From positions 1 through 64,000 of the forward strand of contig BAXO01000005.1 in assembly GCA_001310555.1 (NCBI GenBank): a stretch of DNA of 64,000 nt, in the 5' to 3' direction. The position numbers and the translations under genes were made by a program. The notes under the pieces were generated by a model, which was not told where the DNA came from, ran no database searches, and worked only from the letters and a program-made list of their open reading frames with translations. This document shows, piece by piece, positions 12,466 to 22,784 of the stretch. Each line of letters starts with the position of its first letter. The stretch's first letter is position 1. The DNA comes from Bacillus sp. JCM 19058. Its GTDB lineage: Bacteria; Bacillota; Bacilli; Bacillales_H; Bacillaceae_D.

Positions 12466-13532
12466 ATGGAAAAAAATAAATTGAACATGTGGATCAAAAG
12501 GCTTGTCGTGACATTATTGGCGCTTCTAATTATTTATATGCTGTTACAGCTTGAGTCACTGCTGCTGCCGCTCCTTCAAACGGTGAAAATGCTCGTTTGG
12601 CCAGTTGCGATTGCTGCACTATTTACTTACTTGCTCCATCCGCTAGTGGAAGGCCTGTATCATCGTGGAATGAAACGTTCCATAGCCGTGTTCATTATTT
12701 TTTTTAAGTATTATCGTTATTTTTGCGGTTACGGCAATGATCGGAATTCCGACCATTATCAAACAAGCCCAGCTGGCAATGGTTCGACTCCCTGAGCAAA
12801 TTAAGGAATTTGAATCAACATTACTGCACGTCCAAAAACAAATCGATTCGTTGCCGTCTCCTTGGCAGGAGTATCTTGAAAAATTAACGAAGGAGCTCGA
12901 AGCATTCGGCTTCAAGCTTCTTGAGCAAATAGAAGGTTATGCAGCGAAACTATTGCAGTCGGCAATTGTCATCGCTGTCATTCCTTTTCTTATTTTTTTA
13001 TTTTCTAAAGGATTATGATTTGATTCAGCGCGCTGTCTGGTACTTGACGCCAAGAAGCTGGAGAAAACCACTCCATCGGTATGTGAAGGATGTAGATACG
13101 ACGTTTGGCAGCTTTATTCGCGGACAAATTCTCGTTTCGTTATGCGTCGGTATTCTTTCATCCATTGCCTTATGGATTGTCGGCGTTCCGTATGCTTTCC
13201 TGTTAGGTCTTTTTATCGGCGCCGCTGATATGATCCCTTACTTTGGTGCATTTATCGGCTCGCTCCCAGCGCTCATTACTGCCCTGCTGGAATCGTGGAA
13301 GCTGGCGCTGCTTACAGCCCTTGCGATAATCATTGTCCAGCAAATTGAAGGGAACATTCTTTCGCCAGTTATTGTTGGGCGAACGCTACAGCTTCACCCA
13401 TTATTAATTATTTTCGCGTTACTAGTCGGGGCTGAATTAGGAGGAATCATCGGCTTGCTTATTGCCGTTCCCCTGCTAGCGATAGCAAAAGTGACGCTGA
13501 TCCATATTCGGCTTTACTTAATGAAGCATTGA
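12466..13532 (+). CDS. AI-2E family transporter, YrrI-like (frameshifted)
   Basis: Multi-pass membrane protein of the AI-2E/TqsA/YdbO family. N-terminal helices (VTLLALLIIYMLLQLESLLLPLL, IAALFTYLLHPLVEGLYHRG) are followed by a long soluble loop and the conserved C-terminal membrane part (ALWIVGVPYAFLLGLFIGAADMIPYFGAFIGSLPA, GRTLQLHPLLIIFALLVGAELGG). The substrate is unknown. Extra T in runs 12698-12705 and 12993-12999 break the frame; joined length is about 355 residues. ATG at 12466 lies behind GTGAGGTGGG. The gene precedes alaS as B. subtilis yrrI does. Confidence 0.85.
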
Positions 13533-13574
13533 CAATTCTTTCTAGGGTTTCTATAATAAAAATGCAGTTTAATC

Positions 13575-13880
13575 TATGAACGCGTTGATGGAAGGAGTAC
13601 GCATCAGCCCACTTATAATCGGCGCTTGAAAGGATAATACCTATTGCCGCCCGCAACCGAAATAGAAGCGGGGCGTTCGAGCAGCCTAACATAGAGAGGC
13701 GCGTCCTTGGCTGGAAGTCGCGCTAAGTGAAGAGATGCGGAAAGCTGATCCGGAGTGCGGGGCACAATCCTTGCCGTTTGCCGCGTTAAGGCAATAAGAG
13801 GTGGACCTATTTGTGTCCACAATTAGGGTGGTACCGCGTGAAGTCAACTCTCGTCCCTTTTTAGGAGGGAGTTTTTATGT
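13575..13880 (+). promoter_or_regulatory. T-box leader of alaS
   Basis: The conserved T-box core TAGGGTGGTACCGCG lies near 13824-13838, inside the antiterminator region. It is followed by a terminator hairpin made of CTCTCGTCCCT and AGGAGGGAG with a T tail (about 13846-13876), just before alaS. The upstream GGAAGGAGTA fits the Stem I AGUA region. By family knowledge the leader senses uncharged tRNA-Ala and allows read-through into alaS when alanine charging is low. I did not fix the specifier codon. Confidence 0.9.
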
Positions 13881-13907
13881 TTATACACTAGTGAAAGGAT
13901 GGGTGAA

Positions 13908-16550
13908 ATGAAAAAACTTACTTCAGCACAGGTTCGACAATACTTTTTAGATTTTTTTCAAGGAAAAGGGGCACGATATCGAGCCAAGCGCTTCGCTAAT
14001 TCCGCACGAAGACCCTTCTCTATTATGGATTAATAGCGGAGTAGCGACGTTAAAAAAAGTATTTTGATGGCCGGGTTATTCCTGAAAACCCTCGCTTAGC
14101 CAATGCACAAAAATCGATTCGGACGAACGATATCGAAAATGTAGGAAAGACGGCTCGCCACCATACGTTCTTTGAAATGCTCGGCAATTTCTCGATCGGT
14201 GATTATTTTAAGGAAGAAGCGATTGAGCTCGCTTGGGAGTTTTTAACGAGTAAACGTTGGATCGGTTTTACGCCAGATAAGCTTTCGGTTACAGTGCATC
14301 CTGAAGACGATGAAGCGTACCGCTATTGGCATGAAAAAATCGGTCTTCCGAAGGACCGAATAATTCGGTTAGAAGGGAACTTTTGGGATATTGGCGAAGG
14401 ACCGAGCGGCCCAAATTCGGAAATCTTTTACGATCGCGGTCCTTCTTACGGAGACGATCCGACCGATCCCGAGCTGTATCCAGGCGGAGAGAACGAACGT
14501 TATTTAGAGATTTGGAATTTAGTATTTTCTCAATTTAATCATAACGCTGATGGTAGCTACACGCCATTGCCAAAGAAAAATATTGATACTGGAATGGGAC
14601 TTGAACGAATGGTTTCCGTCATTCAGGATACACCGACCAATTTTGAAACGGATTTGTTTCTGTCGACCATTCAGGCGACAGAAGGGCTAGGCACGGCGAA
14701 ATACGGGGAAGGGGCTGAGACCGATACGGCCTTTAAGGTGATTGCCGATCACGTGCGAACCGTTACCTTTGCAGTAGCCGACGGAGCGTTACCTTCGAAT
14801 GAAGGTAGAGGCTACGTGCTACGCCGTTTGCTCCGGCGCGCTGTCCGCTACGCAAAATTGATCGGTATCGACCGTCCGTTTATGTATAAGCTCGTTCCTT
14901 TTGTCGCCGATACGATGGCCGATTTTTATCCCGAGGTAAAGGAAAAAGCCGGTTTCGTGCAGAAGGTGCTAAAAACAGAAGAGGAGCGTTTCCACGAAAC
15001 CTTGAATGAAGGCCTTGTCATTCTTGAAAAAAATTCTAGCTAAAGCAAAGGAAGCGAACAGCAGTGTCATTGCGGGAGCAGATGTATTTCGCTTATACGA
15101 TACGTATGGGTTTCCGGTTGACTTAACCGAGGAATACGTTCAGGAAAAAGGCTTAACGATTGATCGCGATGGCTTTGAACAGGAGATGGCTGTGCAAAAG
15201 GAACGTGCCAGAAAGGCAAGGCAAGAAGCGGGCTCAATGCAAGTCCAGGACGAGCTGCTTGGCCAAATAGAGGCAAAGAGCGAGTTTGTCGGCTATCATA
15301 CGCTTACTGCAACGGCACGAATCGAGCCATCATTCACGAAAAGCAGCTCGTTCAACAGCTTGGCCAAGGTGCAGAAGGGCAACTAATTTTAAGCGAAACG
15401 CCATTTTATGCAGAAAGCGGCGGGCAAGTCGCTGACCACGGACTTTTACGGGGAGAAGGGGTGGTCGCTGAGGTTAAGGATGTCCAAAAGGCGCCAAACG
15501 GCCAGCACCTTCATACGATTGCAATTAAAGAAGGGTCATTAGCTGTTGGACAAACAGTGACAGCAGCTGTCAAAGAAACGGAACGGTTAGGCATCATTAA
15601 AAACCATACGGCAACCCATTTGCTCCATCAGGCATTAAAGGACGTTTTAGGTACTCACGTCAACCAGGCAGGCTCTCTCGTAACGGAGGAGCGACTTCGC
15701 TTTGATTTTTCTCATTTCGGGCAAGTATCGCCTGAAGAGCTCTCGGCTATCGAGACGATTGTCAACGAAAAAAATTTGGCAAGCAATTGCAGTCGATATT
15801 TCCGTGAGAAGTCTCGATGAAGCAAAGGCAATGGGGGCTATGGCTTTATTCGGCGAAAAATACGGTGAAAACGTGCGCGTCGTTCAAGTCGGCGATTACA
15901 GTCTTGAGCTTTGCGGCGGCTGTCACGTTCGCAGCACGGCGGAGATCGGTTTGTTTACAATCGTTTCAGAGTCAGGGATCGGAGCCGGGGTAAGAAGAAT
16001 TGAGGCTGTGACCGGTCAAGGGGCCTTCAGGTATATGAGCGAAGAGAGCCGACTGTTGCATGAAGCGGCAATAAAATTGAAAGCAAAGCACGCTCACGAT
16101 GTACCCGCTCGAATTGAGGCACTTCAGCAACAAATTCGCGAGCTCGGGCGTGAAAATGAATCATTAGTGGCAAAGTTGGGCAATATGGAAGCTGGGAGCC
16201 TAGTAAGCGAAGCGGATGAAATCAATGGGATTAAGGTCATCGCTCGCGAGGTAAACGCCAGCGATATCGATGGCTTGAGAGCCATTGTCGATACGCTGAA
16301 ACAGGACATCGGCTCAGGCGTGATCGTTCTCGCTGCAGCAAACGGTCAAAAGGTTCAGCTCGTTGCCGGTATTACGAAAGATTTAATAAGCCGAGGCTAT
16401 CACGCCGGGAAGCTAGTCAAGGGAGTTGCCGAGCGTTGCGGTGGCGGTGGTGGTGGACGACCGGATATGGCCCAAGCAGGCGGGAAAAACCCTGAACAGC
16501 TTGAGGTTGCCTTAGCTTATGTATCAGAATACGTAAAATCAATTTCCTAA
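13908..16550 (+). CDS. alaS: Alanyl-tRNA synthetase (five frameshifts)
   Basis: Class II synthetase charging tRNA-Ala. Motifs after joining: [59 protein letters not shown], the motif 3 region [17 protein letters not shown], the editing-domain zinc-type site [11 protein letters not shown] and [13 protein letters not shown], and a C-terminal DHHA1 glycine-rich [16 protein letters not shown]. Breaks: extra T at 13952-13958, extra A at 14052-14058, 15027-15033 and 15768-15774, and a missing C near 15319. Joined length is about 880 residues. An essential gene cannot really carry five frameshifts, which supports sequencing error. Confidence 0.95.
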
Positions 16551-16644
16551 TTGCCTGCATATGGTGTACAATGGAAGCAGACGAGCCCGATTGTTGTCAT
16601 CCCAATGAAGTGATACGGGAAATGAAGGAAAGAGGTGTTTGGTG

Positions 16645-16917
16645 ATGAGCTCTATGGACAAAACGATGCAATTTAATTTCCAAGATGATTCAGTAGATGT
16701 TGATGTCCAGGAGGTATTATTTTCGGTGTATGAGGCTCTTGAAGAGAAAGGCTACAATCCAATTAATCAGATTGTCGGCTATTTGTTATCAGGGGATCCT
16801 GCTTATATCCCGCGTCATAAGGATGCGCGGACACTCATCCGGAGGCTTGAACGCGATGAGCTGATTGAGCAGTTAGTAAAATCATATTTATCCCAGCACC
16901 GTAAGGAGAAGGAATGA
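16645..16917 (+). CDS. ireB: IreB-family regulatory phosphoprotein (YrzL)
   Basis: Intact protein of about 90 residues ([15 protein letters not shown]...[40 protein letters not shown]), matching the DUF965/IreB family. Enterococcal IreB is phosphorylated by the IreK Ser/Thr kinase and affects cephalosporin resistance; a similar role in Bacillus is not established. ATG at 16645 sits behind AGAGGTG. Its stop overlaps the ATG of ruvX. Confidence 0.9.
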   Translation: MSSMDKTMQFNFQDDSVDVDVQEVLFSVYEALEEKGYNPINQIVGYLLSGDPAYIPRHKDARTLIRRLERDELIEQLVKSYLSQHRKEKE

Positions 16918-17339
16918 GGGCGCTCGGTTTAGACGTCGGCACGAAAACGATCGGAGTTGCCGTCAGCGATGAGCTTGGCTGGACAGCGCAAGGCTTAGAA
17001 ACGTTAAAGCGCGAAGAAGGGGAGCCTGAACGGGATTTTCAGGCGATTGTCGAACTTATTCACCAGTATGATGCAAAAGCTGTCGTCGTCGGCCTACCGA
17101 AAAATATGAATGGCACGATTGGTCCCAGTGGGGAAAGGTGTCAGGCTTTTGCCGAACAACTGAAAAGCAGAATTGATACTAATACTGAGGTCTGTTTATG
17201 GGACGAGCGCTTAACTACTGCTGCGGCAGAACGCACCCTTATTTCGGCTGATGTTAGCAGGAAAAAGCGCAAAAAGGTCGTCGATAAAATGGCCGCGGTT
17301 CTCATATTGCAAGGGTATTTGGAGCGGCACTCAATTTAA
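16914..17339 (+). CDS. ruvX: Putative Holliday junction resolvase YqgF/RuvX
   Basis: Intact 141-residue RNase H-fold nuclease of the YqgF family: [20 protein letters not shown] (first catalytic Asp), [32 protein letters not shown] and the terminal [14 protein letters not shown]. In E. coli YqgF acts in 16S rRNA 3' maturation; resolvase activity has also been proposed. Translationally coupled to ireB by ATGA overlap, as in other Firmicutes. Confidence 0.93.
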   Translation: MRALGLDVGTKTIGVAVSDELGWTAQGLETLKREEGEPERDFQAIVELIHQYDAKAVVVGLPKNMNGTIGPSGERCQAFAEQLKSRIDTNTEVCLWDERLTTAAAERTLISADVSRKKRKKVVDKMAAVLILQGYLERHSI

Positions 17340-17357
17340 GATAAAAGAGGTGAATAG

Positions 17358-17633
17358 ATGAGTCAGGAAGAAAAAGAACGAATTGTCATTCCCGACGAAA
17401 ACGGTGATGAGCATCTGTTTGACGAACTGTTTAAATTTACCGTAGACGATACAGGAAAATCCTATTTGCTTGTAACCCCGGCTGGAAAAGAAGAGGAAGA
17501 AGTAGAAGTCTTTGCTTTCCGATACGAGGATCGAGAAAACGAGGAAAATGATATTGCACTCTTCCCAGTGGAAACCGACGAGGAATGGGAAATGATAGAA
17601 GAAATGCTTAACACATTTTCAGCAGAAGAATAA
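17358..17633 (+). CDS. yrzB: DUF1292 acidic protein YrzB
   Basis: Intact 91-residue, strongly acidic protein (IVIPDENGDEHLFDELFKFTVDDTGKSYLLV...DIALFPVETDEEWEMIEEMLNTF) of the DUF1292 family. Position after ireB-ruvX is conserved across Firmicutes. No known activity. GAGGTG lies before the ATG and a terminator follows at once. Confidence 0.9.
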   Translation: MSQEEKERIVIPDENGDEHLFDELFKFTVDDTGKSYLLVTPAGKEEEEVEVFAFRYEDRENEENDIALFPVETDEEWEMIEEMLNTFSAEE

Positions 17634-17637
17634 AGAT

Positions 17638-17672
17638 AAGCCCGCTGGAGCTATTATTTCAGCGGGCTTTTT
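17638..17672 (+). terminator. Rho-independent terminator
   Basis: AAGCCCGCTGG / AGCGGGCTT with a T tail, closing the alaS-ireB-ruvX-yrzB unit. Confidence 0.88.
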
Positions 17673-17916
17673 ATATCTGTAGAAGTCCGTACGGTGAATC
17701 GATTCATGTGATGTTTAAAAGATGTCCCTCAGCCGATTAAAGTGATATCTACATTAAGCGAAGCAGAGGTAGGCTAAAATCTCCGCTTCCTCCCCAATGG
17801 TTCATCTGCTAAAATAAGTTCACTAAGGAATCCCGCTTCCAAGCGTATGGGCGATGAGCCATCACTACATTTACCGGATCGTTTTACTTTTTTCGATAAA
17901 ATTCGACTGAAGATTA

Positions 17917-17944
17917 CTGACATTAAGGGGAAATATAGTATAAT
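17917..17944 (+). promoter_or_regulatory. Sigma-A promoter for mltG
   Basis: CTGACA (five of six matches to TTGACA), a 16-base spacer and a perfect TATAAT, 23 bases before the mltG start. Confidence 0.65.
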
Positions 17945-17967
17945 GAAACGGTGTAAGGAGGAGAATG

Positions 17968-19126
17968 ATGTCAGAATCGAACGAAAGACCACGCAACAAA
18001 CTATATGAAGACAGAGTCGCACAGGCGAAAATAGTAAGAAGAATCGTCTTTTTTTTGTGTGATCGGATTAACGGTAGTTGGTGCCATCGTATTATTTAGC
18101 GGCTATCTTTACATAAAAACAGCTCTCAGTCCGATGGAAGAAGAGGAGCCGCAATCAATTAATGTCAATATTCCTATCGGTTCGTCAACTGCACAAATCG
18201 GTCAAATTCTCGAAGACGAAGGACTCGTTCGAAATGGGACTATTTTTCGTTATTATGTTCGTTATAAAAATGAATCAGGCTTTCAGGCCGGTGATTATCA
18301 GCTATCAACCGGAATGGATTTTGACCAATTGATCGATGAATTAAAGGACGGAATGTTACTGGAAGAGGCGGAGATCGTTTTTACTGTCCCTGAAGGCCGA
18401 TGGCTGGAAGATGCTGCTACGATTATTAGTAATGAGACAGCGCACGAGCAAGAGGCAATTATCGAGCTGATTAGCGATGAAGACTTTTTAAAGCAAGCGA
18501 TTGATCAATACTCGATGCTTACAGAAGAAATTCTCAAAGAGGGCATTCGCTTTCCTTTAGAGGGCTATTTATTTCCGGCAAGATACGATTTTGTTGATGC
18601 TGATCCATCAATTGAAGTAATAGTCAACTCAATGCTTGAAAGAACCCAAGCCGTTCTGGACGAATTCAGCTCAGAGCTTGAGGAAAGTGAGCATTCCATT
18701 CACGAAATAATGACGCTCGCTTCCATTATTGAACGAGAAGCACGAACGTCCGAGGATCGTTACTTAATTTCTGGCGTACTTTACAATCGATTGAGCCGCA
18801 ATATGCCGCTTCAAGTTGATCCGACCGTCGCCTATGCGCTTGGAGAGCACCGCTATATGACGACATACGAGGATTTAAAGGTGGATTCCCCTTATAACAC
18901 TTATATGCATGAGGGGCTGCCCGTAGGACCAATTGCTAACCCTGGTAAGGATGCAATACAAGCAGCGATTCAGCCGCAAGAGACGGATTACCTTTATTTC
19001 TATGCTCGCTATAATGGTGAAGTAATTTATAGCAACACATACGAGGAGCATAATGCGATTCATCAGCAGTATCGGCAGGAGTGGATCGATGCAGCAGAGA
19101 AAGAAGGTGAAGTGGAGCAAGAATAG
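17968..19126 (+). CDS. mltG: Endolytic murein transglycosylase MltG (frameshifted)
   Basis: Membrane-anchored YceG/MltG family enzyme that cuts nascent peptidoglycan strands. A basic cytoplasmic N-terminus is followed by one helix (VIGLTVVGAIVLFSGYLYI), a LysM-like region (NVNIPIGSSTAQIGQILEDEGLV) and the catalytic part with ASIIEREARTSEDRYLISGVLYNRLSRNMPLQVDPTV and SPYNTYMHEGLPVGPIANPG; the Glu of the IIERE segment is the family's catalytic residue. An extra T in the run 18049-18056 separates the N-terminus. AAGGAGG lies 6 bases before ATG 17968. Confidence 0.93.
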
Positions 19127-19191
19127 CTGAGTGGGTATGTAGTCACTGCCCTCTTTGCTGCGATAACCCGGAAGTGAAAGGAGGAGCAGAG

Positions 19192-19833
19192 ATGCTTGAA
19201 GAGAAAGTGCAAGCTTACTTACAGAAGCTGATTCCAGCACGAAGTCCAGAAATAGTTGAGCTTGAAGAATTAGCTGAACAACAGCAGGTTCCGATTATGG
19301 ACGGAGTGGGGATGGAATTTCTTTTACAGCAGCTAAGGCTCGTTCGTCCGAAACGAATTCTTGAAATTGGTACAGCAATTGGCTATTCAGCAATTCGGAT
19401 GGCATTAGTCTTACCAGAAGCTGAAATCGTCACGATTGAACGAGACGAAGAGAGGTACAAGCAAGCGGTCGAACGAATCGAAAAGCTGAACCTTAATTCG
19501 AGAATTAATATTCTCTACGGGGATGCACTTCATATCGCAGGAACACTTGAATCGGTTCCAGATTTTGATGCGCTGTTTATTGATGCGGCGAAATCGCAAT
19601 ATCAACAGTTTTTTTGAGACTTTTAGCCAAAAGATTAAATGCTGGCGGAGTTATCTTTTCCGATAATGTCCTATTTCGTGGTTGGGTTGCCGATCGGCAA
19701 GCCGGACCAAAGCGATGGCAAACTATTGTAAAAAAATCTTCGGTCATATAATGAATGGCTCATGGCTAACGAACGGTTTAACACAACGATTGTTCCAATC
19801 GGTGACGGACTGGCGATTAGTATTAAACGCTAA
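19192..19833 (+). CDS. yrrM: SAM-dependent O-methyltransferase YrrM (frameshifted)
   Basis: Class I methyltransferase of the caffeoyl-CoA/catechol O-methyltransferase type; B. subtilis YrrM (TrmR) methylates 5-hydroxyuridine in tRNA. Motif I is RILEIGTAIGYSAIRMA, with VTIERDEERY, LFIDAAKSQY and, in another frame, RLNAGGVIFSDNVLFRGWVA. Breaks occur around 19609-19620 (seven T plus a nearby change) and at the A run 19730-19736. The protein ends ISIKR at 19833, about 213 residues. GGAGGAG precedes ATG 19192. Confidence 0.9.
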
Positions 19834-20018
19834 AAACTTTTGCGCTTTTGCTATGAAATATCCATTCGGCCGGCCGTTGAAAATGAGGCGAATAAATGGC
19901 AAAGAAAAAAAACCTTTGGGAAAAAGGAACAGAATGCACGGCTCTTTCACGTTAATAGTAAGTAGGTGGGACTTTTTTGACAGATTAGTGAAATGCTCTC
20001 CCTTTGAGTAGCTATTGA

Positions 20019-20046
20019 TTGAATTTTTAGCAAAAGATGTTATTAT
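20019..20046 (+). promoter_or_regulatory. Promoter of candidate small RNA
   Basis: TTGAAT, a 16-base spacer and TATTAT, with TG one base before the -10 (extended -10 form). No ORF with a ribosome binding site follows, which suits a non-coding transcript. Confidence 0.45.
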
Positions 20047-20049
20047 CAT

Positions 20050-20290
20050 AAGAAGGACTCGGAAAGTAGTCTTTGTGTGAATGTCCGTAACAATCCAGCG
20101 GATGCCTCAACTCTAAGGCGACGGACAGAGATTCAAGCCGACTGTACCTAATTGTGACTTAGTGCCCTTGGGATTTAATCCGTACTAAAAACACTGTTCA
20201 TTAAGCGCTATGACGTCTCTTGCAAAGTGTTATGAAAGCCTTGGCTTCTTTTTGTGCCAAGTCGGCTTGTACGGAAAGGCTTCACTAGAT
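20050..20290 (+). ncRNA. Candidate structured non-coding RNA
   Basis: Downstream of a promoter-like sequence lie several pairings. GTCCGT (20083) pairs with ACGGAC (20121), enclosing GCCT/AGGC. A perfect 10-base long-range pairing joins CAAGCCGACT (20134-20143) and AGTCGGCTTG (20260-20269). CTTGGC/GCCAAG (20240-20261) forms a hairpin abutting the second strand. No coding potential is seen. I do not recognise tmRNA, RNase P, SRP RNA or a common riboswitch in it; a 6S-like RNA is possible but not shown. Confidence 0.4.
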
Positions 20291-20423
20291 GACATTAGGC
20301 AAATCACAAACGACTAGTATTGTCGAAGTAGCGGAGTTTTTTCACGTTACCTTTTGTTCGGAGGGTAAGCAAGTGAATGAAGCCCCCTCAGTGATGGAAG
20401 TCTCACTAATAAAAGCATATAGG

Positions 20424-20464
20424 GAAGCGAGGTTTTTTGTTAAAAAAAACCTTGCTTCTTTTAA
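20424..20464 (+). terminator. Terminator-like hairpin
   Basis: GAAGCGAGGTTTTTT and AAAAAAAACCTTGCTTC form a near-perfect hairpin with a TTTT tail, in the gene-poor yrrM-greA interval. Confidence 0.55.
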
Positions 20465-20848
20465 AAAAAATGCTGATGGGAAGAATGTCCTAGCACCTAA
20501 AGATCTATCGTCTGTTCCCGTTGGTGAACGAACTTTTCGAGTAAAGAGGGTAAAGCGGATTCAAAATCACTTTTTTTTGTTGAACTTTTGCTTGACTTAC
20601 ACTGTTGAAAGCTGGATAATATTTGCTTAAAGCGTATGTTTTAAGAGCAGCGTTCAAGCTAAGGATGAGGCACTGAGATATCCGTGCAAAGAATAAATAT
20701 TAGAGCTTGACGGGCTTTTGAAACGTCCAAGCAAGAAGAATTCAGGGAGGCTGGACCTGGAAAACATTAAAAGTGAGTTTAGAAAGGCGCTTAGCCTTTC
20801 TTCTTTACAATAATATATCGATAAGCTGGAAACGAGGAGTGAAGGAAA

Positions 20849-21331
20849 ATGGCTGAAGAAAAAAAAGCATTACATGACAATGGAAGGAAAACGAAAACTT
20901 GAAGAGGAATTAGAATTTTTAAAAACAGAACGGCGGAAAGAAGTCGTTGAACGTATAAAGGTCGCTCGCAGTTTGGTGACTTATCCGAGAACTCGGAGTA
21001 TGATTCGGCAAAGGAAGAGCAAGCCTTCGTTGAAGGTCGAATTATTCAGCTTGAGAAGATGATTCGAAATGCGGTTATGATCGAGGACGAAGAAGGCTCT
21101 GCCCATGTTGTATCATTAGGGAGGACGGTGAAGTTTATCGAGCTTCCTGATGGGGATGAAGAGGAATATACGATAGTCGGAAGCGCTGAATCGGATCCGA
21201 CTGAGGGAAAAATTTCAAATGATTCGCCAATGGCGCAAAGCCTTTTAGGCAAAATGGTTAATGACAAAGTGGTCGTGAATACACCTGCAGGTGATATGGA
21301 AATCGAAATTTTGGAAATTCGCAAATCGTAA
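20849..21331 (+). CDS. greA: Transcription elongation factor GreA (frameshifted)
   Basis: Rescues backtracked RNA polymerase by stimulating transcript cleavage. Joined protein is about 160 residues: a coiled-coil N-terminus ([32 protein letters not shown], then [18 protein letters not shown] with the tip acidic residues) and a C-terminal FKBP-like domain ([29 protein letters not shown]). Breaks: extra A at 20859-20866 and a lost base near 20973 ([13 protein letters not shown] in full). ATG 20849 sits behind GAGGAG. Confidence 0.95.
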
Positions 21332-21394
21332 ACGATTGCCGAATAAGCTAGCCGTCTCTAGCTCCAGATTTACCACAATCTCCATTATTTTTAC

Positions 21395-21435
21395 ATACTG
21401 AATGCGGCAACTGGCTGCATTCAGTATTTTTACGC
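21395..21435 (+). terminator. Rho-independent terminator of greA
   Basis: ATACTGAATGC with GCATTCAGTAT around a GGCAACTGGCT loop, followed by T residues. Confidence 0.85.
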
Positions 21436-21685
21436 ATGCGATTATTAGCGCTCTGACCGAAAAAGGTCATGCAGTGAGGGTTAAGTGCCGATGGGATAAA
21501 CTGTTGCTACGCCCCTCTCTTCAGCCTGGGTCACGTTCTCTCAAAAAGAATATGTTATACTACTTCTGAGGAAAGCGCGAAGGCGATTTTAAGGTCGAAA
21601 GAAAAATGAGAAGAAAGATCGATTCGTAATTCTAGGGAAGATTTTGTATAATGCTAGTAGAGATAGAATGAAGGGGCGTGAGTAG

Positions 21686-22313
21686 ATGCAAGGGAAGCGC
21701 TATGAGTATCGAAAAAAACAGAGAATAAATCGGATCTTGAATCTCTCTATCGGAGTTGTCGTCATTCTGATTGCTTTTTTTTGCTTGGCAAATATTCAAG
21801 GGTCCATCAGAATCGGAGCAAGCCAGTGCTGATCCGGACGATTCGCAGCAGGAAACTCAAGAACCTATCGAATCCAACGACATAGATAATCCATCCGGTG
21901 AGGAGGGCGATACGACAGAAGAAAGTAATGGCGACGCTGAACTCGACGGAAATGGTGAGGAAGACGGCACGGAAGAAGATGATGTCGATCCGGAAGATGG
22001 CGATGAACTAGAGGCAGCTGACGGTGAATGGGAGCCGGTCGGGACGGAGCAGACAGGCGAATTCAACCACGATTTCGAAAAAGGAACGACGAATTGGAAC
22101 GAGATGGAGCGCGCCCTTCGCTATGCAACAGGATTGGACGACAATATGATTGTCTGGTGGATTAAAAACGGCGGGTCGCCCACGACAGCTATTGGTTATG
22201 TGAGCGCACCTGATGAGCAAGGCACACCTTATGAGGTGAAAATCGAATTCATCGAAGGAGAAGGCTGGAAGCCGCTCGAAAAAGAAAAGCTGGCGAGTAA
22301 CCCTTATCGTTAA
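21686..22313 (+). CDS. yrrS: YrrS-like DUF1510 protein (frameshifted)
   Basis: Bitopic protein: basic N-terminus (MQGKRYEYRKKQRINRILN), one membrane helix (LSIGVVVILIAFFAWQIF after frame repair), a very acidic low-complexity linker of about 70 residues rich in E, D, S and G, and a conserved C-terminal domain (GEFNHDFEKGTTNWNEMERALRYATGLDDNMIVWWIKNGG...VKIEFIEGEGWKPLEKE) of the DUF1510 family. An extra T in 21775-21782 breaks the frame. In B. subtilis yrrS follows pbpI, which is absent here. Confidence 0.82.
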
Positions 22314-22424
22314 AATCGGGTTAGTCGGAGCGTTACAGCAAACTGAATCATTTTGGCCAATGTCCTCATCGATTGGCAACTCCTTGTGCACGTTTCTAAG
22401 GGAATGGTTTTAACTTAAAATAAA

Positions 22425-22460
22425 GCAAAACGAGCCATGCTGAAGCTAGGCTCGTTTTGC
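22425..22460. terminator. Bidirectional terminator between yrrS and yrzA
   Basis: GCAAAACGAGCC and GGCTCGTTTTGC form a perfect 12-base stem; the yrzA stop codon lies in its loop. It serves the two convergent genes. Confidence 0.85.
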
Positions 22461-22673
22461 TTTGAAATGGACGAGTGCCGTGTAATAGGGTTGATCGTTT
22501 TTTTGAATGCACGGAACCTGATAATGAATATTAGCAACCTCAAGTAAAAGGGCTTTGTTAATATCAATTTTTTGGTTAATTTTTTGTTCGAGGATTTGAA
22601 GGTCATTGGCTTCAAAGCACTCAATCTTATCCTCGATCCGTTCAAGGTCGATATGCACCGTTTCTTCCTCCAT
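22446..22673 (-). CDS. yrzA: DUF2536 family protein YrzA
   Basis: Intact 75-residue protein (MEEETVHIDLERIEDKIECFEANDLQILEQKINQ...CIQKNDQPYYTALVHFKAKRA). The YYTA-VHFKAK ending is typical of B. subtilis YrzA/DUF2536. Convergent to yrrS and divergent from mtnN, as in B. subtilis. Function unknown. Confidence 0.82.
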   Translation of the reverse strand: MEEETVHIDLERIEDKIECFEANDLQILEQKINQKIDINKALLLEVANIHYQVPCIQKNDQPYYTALVHFKAKRA

Positions 22674-22784
22674 TCATCGTTGCTCTATTTAGAGCATAGC
22701 AGATCGGTTCATAAAAGAAAACGAGTGATTTCTGCTTAATTGACGTGTATACTAGGATAAGATTATTGGAAAGGAAGATTGGAC

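Larger units (their letters stand above)
19834..20848. other. 1 kb gene-poor region between yrrM and greA
   Basis: In B. subtilis this interval holds yrrN, yrrO (U32 peptidase-like) and udk. None of their motifs is visible here in any frame I examined. The stretch contains a promoter and hairpin-rich candidate RNA at 20050-20290 and a terminator-like hairpin at 20424-20464. A 113-codon ORF at 20289-20630 has no recognisable domain and overlaps the hairpin, so I do not call it. Confidence 0.6.

Noticed and set aside
13459..13822. Minus-strand ORFs over the alaS leader
   Set aside because: They overlap the T-box structure and have no family resemblance.
20289..20630. 113-codon plus-strand ORF
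   Set aside because: No family resemblance, runs through a near-perfect terminator-like hairpin, and has no ribosome binding site at its start.
21857..22066. Serine/proline-rich minus-strand ORF
   Set aside because: It is the antisense reading of the acidic low-complexity linker of yrrS.
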